Assembly: GCA_002305715.1 (NCBI GenBank)
Contig: DBQD01000018.1
Location: forward strand, 23,360-87,359
Length of the DNA stretch: 64,000 bases
Reading direction: 5' to 3'
Source of the DNA: Proteiniphilum sp. UBA1403
GTDB lineage: Bacteria; Bacteroidota; Bacteroidia; Bacteroidales; Dysgonomonadaceae
The translations under genes and the position numbers were made by a program. Positions 27,233 to 35,842 of the stretch are shown one piece after another; position 1 is the stretch's first letter, and every line of letters starts with the position of its first letter. The notes beneath the pieces were generated by a model. It searched no databases. It was not told the DNA's origin and saw only the letters and a list, made by a program, of their open reading frames with translations.

Positions 27233-29584
27233 TCATTCAGCTCTTAATGCAGCTTGTATCTTTTTGGTAAACGGACCAATTACTCTTTCCAGGGTAATTT
27301 TTTCTGCTTCTTCGGGTGTCAGGAGCCTCATCCATAGCACCCGTTGTGTAGGATCACTCCCTTTTCCGGAGTTTTTGTATTCTGCATATCGGGCTGTCTT
27401 TTCGTTTTCCGGGTTGCTCCAATTGTGCCAACCGAAGGGGTTAATAACCGCCGGTAGGTCGCACTGCATGAAAAGAGTCATAGCGTAAGGTCTCCAAGGC
27501 CGACCAAGATACAATGAGGTGACAGCATCAGAAGCTGTAATGGTACATTGGTTGAAGATAAAGCCGAACTCGACGCTTGCAGGCGTGCTGGCTGCTGTAA
27601 TATAGGAGTTTTTCTTGCAGTAGATATCACAGTTTTCAAACCATGCCGTTGAGGGTCCAAAGATAAAATCTGTTGTGCCCTCTATGTAACACTCGTGAAA
27701 ATAGAGCCGTGCATTTTCTCCTCCGGTATAGAGTGTATCCTGATTGCCCAGCAGTCTGCAGTTTTTAAGGATGATCCGGTCGCCTTCGGTGTGCAGTGCC
27801 ACCGCCTGTGCGACCATAGGAGCGTTGTTTTCGATGGTGATATTTTCCAACGTAATGTCACTACCCCTAATCTGCATGGTATAGGTCTTGAAAGTACCCA
27901 TGTTGTTGATCAGTGCATGGTCGTTGTTGGAGATGATGGTTCTATCCCTGTTCTCACCCACAATTTTGAGGTCACGCACGTAGTCGGGGACAACGATCTT
28001 TTCATAATAGATTCCCTCTTTAACGAAGATGGTGGTTACATAATCGGGATCGAAAGCCCGAACGGCATCTATGGCTTGCTGGAGCGTGGTGAAATCTCCT
28101 TTTCCAGATTGGTCGACCACCAAGCGTTTCTCTTTTTTTGCGGTGTTGCTTTTGTTGTTGCCCTGTTCCTCTGGATTGTAACCAGGCATTAGATGTTCCA
28201 CCAGCCCGTTAAGATAAACTTCCAGAAGGGTGTAACCTTCGCTGTTGAGGTCGGTTGCTTTTTTACCGGGATGATTCTTCTCAAGCCATCCATCCGGAAT
28301 GCCGTCCCCATCCTCATCGTTATAAAGGTTGTATGTTTTGTATTCTGGCCAACCGCCCACATCCTGCTGACTGTCTATTAGCCCATGGGTGCTCCCTGCT
28401 GAACCTTCGAAGCTGTAGGTGCTGTCTAGTACGTTTGCCACATAGCGTCTATCATGGAGATCTCTTACGAGAGAACAGCCACCGTAGGCCAGTACTTTTT
28501 CATACGCTTCCACTGCCGTATGAGTGGTAACCGGAAGCATGGAAAACTCGTTGTCCGCGAGGATATCCTTTAGCTTTACGGTCGGTGCATACTCCTTGAA
28601 GGTATCGTCCATTTCAATCCCCAGAACATTATCAGTTGTTACAGAAGGATTGCCATGGAGATAATTGCCCCTCACATAGAAGGAGCCATACACCCCTGCT
28701 GGTTGTTGGTTTTTACCATCGTCGGCGTACGGATTGAGGAACCTTTTTAGGGACCCCTTCCCCGATGCAGGTCCGGGTTTGAAGTAATTGGAAACGATGT
28801 TGTAACTACCTCCTTCGCCGGCATAGATGTTGTTCGATCCCCAGTTATAGATTACGTTGTTTCTAAAATCAACTCTCTCCAGTTCGGGCTTGTTGGAGTA
28901 GCGACTCCCGCAGAAACGAGGATTACGACTGTCGTTATGTGCCAGAAGGTTGTGATGAAACGATGCCTGCTGCCCTCCCCAGATGCCGCCATAGCCGTGC
29001 CTTCCCTTGGGATGCGACGAGCTTCTAAGACTTTCGGTAAGAAAACACCACTGTAAGGTGAAGTGACTGTTGTCGTAAAAAGAGGAGAGCTCATCTACAC
29101 CCCAGCTCATGCTGCAGTGGTCGATGATGACACGGTTGTTGCGATAGCCTGAAAGGGCATCTTCTGCAGATCCCGAGTTATCCCCAAGGCGAAAACGAAG
29201 AAAGCGGATGATCACGTTGTCGGCACTGACAATTGTGGCATAATCACTGATACAGATGCCATCGCCGGGAGCTGATTGTCCAGCAATAGTAAGGTCGCCA
29301 TGGTTGATCTTTAGCGGACTCTTCAAGCGGATCTGCCCCGATATCTTGAACAATATCGTGCGTGGACCCTTTTGGTTGATAGCCCAACGCAATGTACCAG
29401 GCTCTTCGGTGTCTTTGAGAGAGGTCACATAGAGTACCTTCCCTCCCCTGCCTCCGGTGGTATACATACCAGCACCCTCCGCCCCGGGGAAGGCTGGGGT
29501 CTGTGCAGTTGCTGTGATCGTAATCAGAAGCAAAAACAGTTGAATTATGTTGAACCGTACGATCATATTATGGGTGTCGTTCAT
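27233..29584 (-). CDS. Fused PL1 pectate lyase and CE8 pectin methylesterase
   Basis: 783 residues with a cleavable leader ending near TATAQ (28). Residues about 28-400 are a PL1 domain (PAFPGAEGAGMYTTGGRGG, DHCSMSWGVDELSSFYD, NPRFCGSRYSN). About 420-445 is a Ca-binding type loop (NDEDGDGIPDGWLEKN). Residues about 485-783 are a CE8 domain: DQSGKGDFTTLQQAIDAV, GNQDTLY, the catalytic Asp near 639 in TTDFIFG and Arg in YLGRPWRPY near 693. The enzyme removes methyl esters and cuts the de-esterified chain in one protein. The gene overlaps neither neighbour but has only 2 bases to GH105. It is probably periplasmic or surface-located. Confidence 0.93.
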   Translation of the reverse strand: MNDTHNMIVRFNIIQLFLLLITITATAQTPAFPGAEGAGMYTTGGRGGKVLYVTSLKDTEEPGTLRWAINQKGPRTILFKISGQIRLKSPLKINHGDLTIAGQSAPGDGICISDYATIVSADNVIIRFLRFRLGDNSGSAEDALSGYRNNRVIIDHCSMSWGVDELSSFYDNSHFTLQWCFLTESLRSSSHPKGRHGYGGIWGGQQASFHHNLLAHNDSRNPRFCGSRYSNKPELERVDFRNNVIYNWGSNNIYAGEGGSYNIVSNYFKPGPASGKGSLKRFLNPYADDGKNQQPAGVYGSFYVRGNYLHGNPSVTTDNVLGIEMDDTFKEYAPTVKLKDILADNEFSMLPVTTHTAVEAYEKVLAYGGCSLVRDLHDRRYVANVLDSTYSFEGSAGSTHGLIDSQQDVGGWPEYKTYNLYNDEDGDGIPDGWLEKNHPGKKATDLNSEGYTLLEVYLNGLVEHLMPGYNPEEQGNNKSNTAKKEKRLVVDQSGKGDFTTLQQAIDAVRAFDPDYVTTIFVKEGIYYEKIVVPDYVRDLKIVGENRDRTIISNNDHALINNMGTFKTYTMQIRGSDITLENITIENNAPMVAQAVALHTEGDRIILKNCRLLGNQDTLYTGGENARLYFHECYIEGTTDFIFGPSTAWFENCDIYCKKNSYITAASTPASVEFGFIFNQCTITASDAVTSLYLGRPWRPYAMTLFMQCDLPAVINPFGWHNWSNPENEKTARYAEYKNSGKGSDPTQRVLWMRLLTPEEAEKITLERVIGPFTKKIQAALRAE

Positions 29585-29586
29585 AG

Positions 29587-30768
29587 TTACTTATCCAATA
29601 AGATGCTTGTCATGATAAACGGACCTACAGCCTTCGGGTCATCGTCTCTAACCGGTTCAGAGATATAATACTCAAAGCTGCCGTCACGATATCTTGGCTC
29701 TCCGCCTAAGCCGGCTACGGAGCATACATCTGTGACCGAGATGGTTCCATCGGCATTCTCTCTAATGAAATTTTCCACAAACTGAGCAAATGCCTTTTCT
29801 CCCTTTTCCAGGTATTCTTTGGGTAAGTATCCCTTTTGTGCACCTTTTACCCAGCTGTAAATGAACATGATGGAGCCGGACGATTCTAGGTAATTTCCAT
29901 CTCTGTCGGGAAGATTGGTCACCTGATACCACATTCCGGTTGTGGGGTCACGTTGTTTTTCAACAGCAGAGGTTATGTTGTTCAGTATCGCGATGATTTC
30001 ATCTCTTTGTGGATGATCAGCAGGCATGAAATCCAGCACATCCACCAAGGCCATCATGTACCAGCCGATGCTTCTCGACCAGAAGTTGGGCGATCTCCCA
30101 CTCACGGGGTCAGCCCACCGCTGCTGGCGACTTTCGTCCCATCCATGGTAAAGCAGCCCAGTCTCTTCGTCGAGCAGGTCGCTGTAGGCCGTTGTAATTT
30201 GCAACGCCACCTCATCGTAGAGAGCCGGCTCATGGAAGGTCTTGCCATATTCTGCCAGAAAGGGTGAGGCCATATAGAGTCCGTCGAGCCATACCTGATG
30301 CGGATAAATCTGCTTATGCCAGAACCCCCCATTGGAGATGCGAGGGTGTGTCTGCATCTGGCTTCTGAGCAGCTGCAACGCTTTTAGGTATTTGGGGTTT
30401 TGGGTTTTCTTGTAGATTGGGAATAGAATCTTTCCGGGATTGATATGATCAATATTATACCGCTCCAGCTTGTACGTTTGAATGCTCCCATCGTCGTTCA
30501 CCATGGTGTCGGCATAGTTTTCAGCATATTTATAATATTTTTCGTTCCCGCTCTTTTCTGCTACCTGAATCATCGCCTGCATCTCCAGGCCATGTGTATA
30601 GTTCCACTTGATGTTTTTCGAGAAGTCGACCATCCAGCTTTCGGGATAGCGCTGCATTTCTGATTTGGCCATCCTGATATAATATGGATCTGTTTTTGAC
30701 TCATCTTGTTTACTCCCTGTACATTGCAGCGAGATTGCGAGGAACAGAATTATAGATACATTCTTCAT
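29587..30768 (-). CDS. GH105 unsaturated galacturonyl/rhamnogalacturonyl hydrolase
   Basis: 393 residues. The leader reaches Cys16, though the Gln before it is unusual for a lipobox, so lipidation is uncertain. (alpha/alpha)6 barrel with the catalytic Asp162 in HQVWLDGLYMASPF and the family motif FWSRSIGWYMMALVDVLD. GH105 enzymes release the unsaturated uronate from the non-reducing end of lyase products by hydration of the double bond. Its product rearranges to the KduI substrate. The neighbouring GH28 and PL1 genes support a homogalacturonan-type ligand. GH88 is the close alternative family. Confidence 0.91.
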   Translation of the reverse strand: MKNVSIILFLAISLQCTGSKQDESKTDPYYIRMAKSEMQRYPESWMVDFSKNIKWNYTHGLEMQAMIQVAEKSGNEKYYKYAENYADTMVNDDGSIQTYKLERYNIDHINPGKILFPIYKKTQNPKYLKALQLLRSQMQTHPRISNGGFWHKQIYPHQVWLDGLYMASPFLAEYGKTFHEPALYDEVALQITTAYSDLLDEETGLLYHGWDESRQQRWADPVSGRSPNFWSRSIGWYMMALVDVLDFMPADHPQRDEIIAILNNITSAVEKQRDPTTGMWYQVTNLPDRDGNYLESSGSIMFIYSWVKGAQKGYLPKEYLEKGEKAFAQFVENFIRENADGTISVTDVCSVAGLGGEPRYRDGSFEYYISEPVRDDDPKAVGPFIMTSILLDK

Positions 30769-30787
30769 ATGAGTGGCAATTTACGAA

Positions 30788-32467
30788 TTAATTTAATGTG
30801 ACCGATTCTTTGTTCAACTCTCTACTAATCTCCACTTCATCTTTTGGCAAACCCGAAAGATACAGTCCTGAAGTGCCGGCACCCGTGATCTTCACAACCT
30901 TAGCATTGTTATGTACAACATATGTAAGTCCCTCTGCATTAAAATCCTTCACGTTGTTGAAGAGATAGGCGGGACCATCCTCAGACACAACATGTACATT
31001 TTTAAGACTGATATTTTTCGATTCTGAAAACTCTGCACCATATTGAGCCGTGATGAATGCATTCTCCACGTTGATGTTTTCGATGTTCATCTCCGGGAGT
31101 CCGTTGAAGAACATAGCCCGGCGGGCATTTCTCGAAATCAAGTCCTTCACATAGATATTTCTAAATATTGGTGTTTCCTCTGTAACAGGAAATGCAGTTT
31201 CTTGCGTGGGAGTGATGTCGCCGTCGGCTAGCGACTCAGAGGCCGACTTACCGCCGTAGAACAGATCGAACAGGAAAGAGTCGGTGGCTATATTAAACAT
31301 ATATATGTCAGAGATGTATATATTCTCTACCACCCCTCCTCGTCCACGATTGCTTTTGAAACGCAGGCCTACATCTGTTCCCAGGAACTGGCAATTTTTT
31401 ACGGATATATTTTTCACACTACCCGACATCTCGCTCCCAACGACAAAGCCACCATGACCTTGAAAGACCTTGCAGTTTTCCACAATCACGTTTTCGGTGG
31501 GGCGACCCCGCAAGCGACCCTCTTCATCTTTACCCGACTTAATGCAGATGGCATCATCGCCCACATCGAAGAGCGAGTTTACAATGATGCTGTTTTTACA
31601 GGACTCCAGATCAAGTCCATCCCCGTTTTGTGAATATCCCGGATTGCGTGCAAAAATACCGTCAATGATTACATTCTCACACATCAGGGGGTGAATATTC
31701 CAAGCAGGTGAGTTTTCGAACAGTACTCCCTGCAGGTAGACATTCTTGCACTCAATAAAATTGACCATCACAGGACGTAAGAAGTCCTTTATCTCGAGCC
31801 ATTCTGCTTCCGTAAGGTTGAGGCGAGGCACATTCATGTCGCTCATTTCAAACCCCTTGAGAGAACCTTCGGATGGAAACCAGTAATCGCCATCTTTTAC
31901 AACACCGCCAGAGGAAATCACTTTTTTCCAATGACTTTCCGACACCTTCCCTTTCTTCAACGGACGCCATGCCTCACCCGAACCGTTGATGGAGCCTTCG
32001 CCGGTGATGGCGATATTTTCAAGGTTTCTACCCGAAATGGGAGATTGGCATCGCCGTGTGGATAGTCCCTCGAAGATTGTTTCCACCAGAGGATAGAGTG
32101 TTTTATCGGGTGAAAATAGAATCAGAGCTCCTTTCTCCAGGTGCATCTCGATGTTCGAAGCAAAAACAATGGGACCTGTAAACCAGATTCCTTTTGGCAC
32201 AATCAAGGTCCCCCCTCCTTTATTGGATAGTTCCTGCATTGCGTTGGCAAAAGCATCGGTATTCAAGGTTACCCCATCGGGCTTACCGCCAAAATCAAGT
32301 AGGTTCACACTATTCTTCGGAATGAGTGGCTTCTCAATTCGCGGCATCTTGAAGGGCAGGTCCTTGAATAGATATTCATATGGATACGATGCTTTATCGC
32401 TTCTATTACTGCTGCAAGATATGACGATGAATGCAAGTAATATCAGGTGCAAATTTTGTTTCATCAT
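30788..32467 (-). CDS. GH28 polygalacturonase lipoprotein
   Basis: 559 residues; leader ending at Cys18 (FIVISC). The right-handed beta-helix has the GH28 active-site set: NGDGLDLESC (first Asp near 280), VGDDAICIKSG with Asp304 and Asp305, HGGFVVGSEMSG and LRFKSNRGRGG. A long N-terminal region contains GGKPDGVTLNTDAFANAM, the start typical of exo-type bacterial enzymes. It hydrolyses alpha-1,4 bonds between galacturonates, releasing saturated galacturonate for the uxaC operon. Whether it acts endo or exo is not shown by the sequence alone, but the long insertions favour exo. Confidence 0.9.
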   Translation of the reverse strand: MMKQNLHLILLAFIVISCSSNRSDKASYPYEYLFKDLPFKMPRIEKPLIPKNSVNLLDFGGKPDGVTLNTDAFANAMQELSNKGGGTLIVPKGIWFTGPIVFASNIEMHLEKGALILFSPDKTLYPLVETIFEGLSTRRCQSPISGRNLENIAITGEGSINGSGEAWRPLKKGKVSESHWKKVISSGGVVKDGDYWFPSEGSLKGFEMSDMNVPRLNLTEAEWLEIKDFLRPVMVNFIECKNVYLQGVLFENSPAWNIHPLMCENVIIDGIFARNPGYSQNGDGLDLESCKNSIIVNSLFDVGDDAICIKSGKDEEGRLRGRPTENVIVENCKVFQGHGGFVVGSEMSGSVKNISVKNCQFLGTDVGLRFKSNRGRGGVVENIYISDIYMFNIATDSFLFDLFYGGKSASESLADGDITPTQETAFPVTEETPIFRNIYVKDLISRNARRAMFFNGLPEMNIENINVENAFITAQYGAEFSESKNISLKNVHVVSEDGPAYLFNNVKDFNAEGLTYVVHNNAKVVKITGAGTSGLYLSGLPKDEVEISRELNKESVTLN

Positions 32468-32496
32468 GAATGAGTTTTACATTTTATTGGGGTGTA

Positions 32497-34053
32497 TTAC
32501 TGCACCCAGCGTGGATCTCCTGTACCTTTGGCCTTCAACAATTCATTTGTAACGGTGAAGTTTCCATTGGCTGCATTGGTGTAGCCCGGGTTCTCCTGTG
32601 TGGCTGAATCATCGAAGATATTGGAGGAAGCTCCTGATGCTGAGAATAGGTTCGGTGCGTTGAAGAAATTATTACCTCCAAATGTAGGTGACTGGTCGGT
32701 ATTGGCCTGATTGGAGAATATACCCACAGTCTCAGTCACTATATTGTTGGAGAAGGTGATTTTGTTTGTCTTGAATCGCACATACAACAGCCGCCTGGAG
32801 GTATTGTTGCTAACGCCGTGAAGGGTATTGTGATCCACCTTTATTTGGGTCGTCATCGCTGGGAAGCTGGATGAGGCGTCGTCGTAGCGGATAAAATCTC
32901 TGCCAGCTGCACTGTTGTAAACCGTGTTGTTGGTGAATGTGAGAACGTCGAAGGCACCTCTTCGGGAATCGAGGAAATCACCTCCATCGCATACAATATT
33001 GTAAATAATATTGTTATGGAAAGTGATCGAGGCAACTTTTGCCGTCACATTGAGATACATCAATCCTTTCACGTAGTTTCTAATTTCAGATCCTTCTACC
33101 CTGAGGGCACCATAGTCTACATCGGCAGTACTATAATTAATAGTTTGATTGCCATCGGCCAGTCCTGTGCCATCGAGAGCAACATCCTTCAATACCAGTC
33201 CGGCGCCATCTTCCATGGATATGTAACCGTTTAAAATGGGTTTGTTAAATGGATAGACACCTTTAATTTCGATGTTCTTCTTCACGGCAAATTTGCTAGC
33301 CGATCCATACGTTCCAGGGAAGAGGGCAAATGCATCACCGTCATTAGCTGCAGCCAACATGGCAAGGAAGTCGTCCTCGGGATATACCGCAATAGCGTTA
33401 CCGATATCTACGAGTGTCATAAATTCCATGACACCACGGGTCTTTGCTCCGTTGCGCAAGGTGGCTGTATAGGTGGTTTCACCTGTCAACCCTTCAATGG
33501 TTGCACTTCCAGCATTTATCTCTTCAGCTGTAACCGTATGGGTTATGCCACCCGGTGAGAGTGTGATGGAGGTAAGCGTTCTTCCCGGTATCCAGCGAAG
33601 GGTGACGGAAGTGGCCGTAATATCTCCATCCAGAAATGGTTGGAAAATATTTTCTGTTCCGGTTTTAAATGTTATACCGCTCCATTTTGACTCGTTTTTG
33701 CCGGTCGCAACGGCTTTGATCCTAACAGAGTACTGTGTCTCACCTTCCAAATCTCTGATATAGAAGGGTAGTTGGTCGCCCGTTACGCCATCATAGGTTC
33801 TCACCGGAGTGCCCGAAAAGGAGAGACTGTCGTCAGCAAATACCTCCAACGTATAGGATTCTACCTCTCTGTTGATGGTCCAGTTTAATCGTGCATCGGT
33901 ACGATTAATGATAAATGATTCAATTTTTATAGGGGAAAACAGCCTATCGTATTCGACCGATGTAAGTTCTTCCGCTCTATCGTCTGTGCAACTGAAATTG
34001 AAAAGAAGCAAGGCGAAGAGAGTAATTAAGGGAGTATATATTTTTCGTCTCAT
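32497..34053 (-). CDS. DUF4957/DUF5123 beta-helix surface lipoprotein with FN3-like domains
   Basis: 518 residues; leader ending at Cys22 (FNFSC). Two fibronectin-III-like domains (about 40-130 and 135-215, with DARLNWTINREVESYTLEVF and TSVTLRWIPGRTLTSITL) precede a beta-helix (about 220-518) of the DUF4957 and DUF5123 type (GDAFALFPGTYGSASKFAV, NNTVYNSAAGRDFIRYDD). It occupies the place where SusE/SGBP genes normally stand, 4 bases after SusD. A pectin-binding role at the surface is inferred. The helix resembles pectate-lyase folds, but no lyase or hydrolase active-site set was found. Confidence 0.86.
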   Translation of the reverse strand: MRRKIYTPLITLFALLLFNFSCTDDRAEELTSVEYDRLFSPIKIESFIINRTDARLNWTINREVESYTLEVFADDSLSFSGTPVRTYDGVTGDQLPFYIRDLEGETQYSVRIKAVATGKNESKWSGITFKTGTENIFQPFLDGDITATSVTLRWIPGRTLTSITLSPGGITHTVTAEEINAGSATIEGLTGETTYTATLRNGAKTRGVMEFMTLVDIGNAIAVYPEDDFLAMLAAANDGDAFALFPGTYGSASKFAVKKNIEIKGVYPFNKPILNGYISMEDGAGLVLKDVALDGTGLADGNQTINYSTADVDYGALRVEGSEIRNYVKGLMYLNVTAKVASITFHNNIIYNIVCDGGDFLDSRRGAFDVLTFTNNTVYNSAAGRDFIRYDDASSSFPAMTTQIKVDHNTLHGVSNNTSRRLLYVRFKTNKITFSNNIVTETVGIFSNQANTDQSPTFGGNNFFNAPNLFSASGASSNIFDDSATQENPGYTNAANGNFTVTNELLKAKGTGDPRWVQ

Positions 34054-34057
34054 GGGA

Positions 34058-35824
34058 TTAATTTGTTAATTGTCCGTTACTGCTATCTATAAATGTTTGC
34101 CAGATAGGCCAGAACTGATTTTGATCTGGATTCTTCTGATAAAGTGCATTAATGAGTTCAGGAGTGAGGTGGTTTTTATTGAACCACACAACATTGCTTT
34201 CGTAATTAAGCGAAGCGCCAATGGCATCGGTATCACCGTGATTAAGTCCGTAGATTATGAGCGTCTCTTTGTCGTCGGCAATTTTATAGTAGAGCTTTTC
34301 CGGAAGATCAGCATATCTGCCTTCTCGGTTGATAAGCTGCGTCATCTTTACCTTCGCCTCATCGAGTTTGGTTTTCAGGAGATTCCAGCGAATTAGATCC
34401 GCTTTACGAAGACTCTCTCCGGCAAATTCAAGTGCCCGCTGTTCTACAATCGCATCGAAGAACGTGTTTTTATTTGCTGTAGCCTGCGTCATATAGGTTG
34501 TCACTTTTTCAGGCGGAAGAGCTCTGTCGAGGATTGGCTTCAGATAAGGAGCTGCTGCTGCAGGCCCCTCCAGTTCGTTGATAGCTTCAGCTGCCATTAG
34601 GTAAACATCTGCTAGACGCATGTATTGCCAGTTGATTCCATCGTCGTTTGTGGATGTCACATAGCGGTTCATCCATTCATAACGGAGCTTTCCAAAGCAC
34701 CAGTTGCTGATTCTTCGAAGCTGTTGATAGCTTGGGTTGGAGTTCGACCATTCATAGGGAACACAGGTCACATCTCTGCGGAGATCCTCCACATCGTAGT
34801 CGTAGTAAAGATAAGGCAACGGTCCGTTGACGCCTCCTTTATTCTGACCGGTATATTGGTCTATCGCACGATGTTGTACACCTATTGTGTACAAAACGCG
34901 TCCACGACCTGCAGAGAAAGGTATTTCCCAGAGTGACTCCTTACCGGCTTTCACATCATCTTGACACAAGAGTCTGAAGTTTTCTTCAAATGAACCGAGT
35001 CTGTTGGATCCTTTCTGAATTACTTCTGTTGTTTTCTCCTTTGCCAGTGTATACATCTTTTCAACACTTAGTTCAGGGTCACTACTGCGGCGTATTCCAT
35101 CTGCTCTTTGCGAATATCCGGCTGCATATAACGCCACACGAGCCATCAATCCTTTTACGAATGCTTTGTTCACCCTTTCTGTACTGGAGGTGATATCGGT
35201 CTCATTGGGCCATGCAACGAGCTCTTCGGCTTCATCGAGGTCAGCCAGCAGTTGTTTATAAATAATATCCCGATCGCTTCGTGGCAAGTAGAGTGTTTCA
35301 GTTGTGATTGGTTCAAAACGTGCCGGCACATCACCCCATGCTTTTACCAGGTCGAGGTAGATTACTGCACGCAGTGTAAGTGCTTCACCAAGGAGTTGAG
35401 CCATTCTGGGATTTTCATCCACCTTGCCGTAGGCACGCAACCCCTCGATGGCTTTGTTTGCACGTTCGATGCCTTCATAGAATTTGGCCCAAGCATTATT
35501 ATCGGTGTTCATTTGTGTGTTCCCCGGTGAGGCGGCATATGTAGCGAGTTCATACTTGCCGGCGTCGTTCAATTGGGTAGGGTCAATGCCATTGATCCAT
35601 TCTACGTCGCTATTGATACCATAAAATGGAAGAAATCGTCCGCGATAGGAGTTGGTCTCCCCAAATGATTGATGAATTCCCATCACTGCTCCTTCAGCCA
35701 ATGCCTCAATAGAGAGTACGACCGATCCTTCAGCAGCCGATTTAGAAGGAGCGTCAAGATCACATGAAGTGGTAATCACTCCGAGTGATAGGATAAACAG
35801 GTATATATAAATCAAATTTTTCAT
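34058..35824 (-). CDS. SusD/RagB-like lipoprotein of the pectin locus
   Basis: 588 residues; leader ending at Cys21 (ITTSC). The SusD-type TPR helices include WAKFYEGIERANKAIEGL, LGEALTLRAVIYLDLVKAWG and the C-terminal segment WQYMRLADVYLMAAEAINEL with FAGESLRKADLIRWNLL. It binds oligosaccharide and forms the lid of the SusC transporter encoded 19 bases upstream. Ligand inferred to be oligogalacturonide. Unrelated in detail to the SusD fragment at the window start. Confidence 0.95.
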   Translation of the reverse strand: MKNLIYIYLFILSLGVITTSCDLDAPSKSAAEGSVVLSIEALAEGAVMGIHQSFGETNSYRGRFLPFYGINSDVEWINGIDPTQLNDAGKYELATYAASPGNTQMNTDNNAWAKFYEGIERANKAIEGLRAYGKVDENPRMAQLLGEALTLRAVIYLDLVKAWGDVPARFEPITTETLYLPRSDRDIIYKQLLADLDEAEELVAWPNETDITSSTERVNKAFVKGLMARVALYAAGYSQRADGIRRSSDPELSVEKMYTLAKEKTTEVIQKGSNRLGSFEENFRLLCQDDVKAGKESLWEIPFSAGRGRVLYTIGVQHRAIDQYTGQNKGGVNGPLPYLYYDYDVEDLRRDVTCVPYEWSNSNPSYQQLRRISNWCFGKLRYEWMNRYVTSTNDDGINWQYMRLADVYLMAAEAINELEGPAAAAPYLKPILDRALPPEKVTTYMTQATANKNTFFDAIVEQRALEFAGESLRKADLIRWNLLKTKLDEAKVKMTQLINREGRYADLPEKLYYKIADDKETLIIYGLNHGDTDAIGASLNYESNVVWFNKNHLTPELINALYQKNPDQNQFWPIWQTFIDSSNGQLTN

Positions 35825-35842
35825 GCTGGTCTTGTTTTAGGA

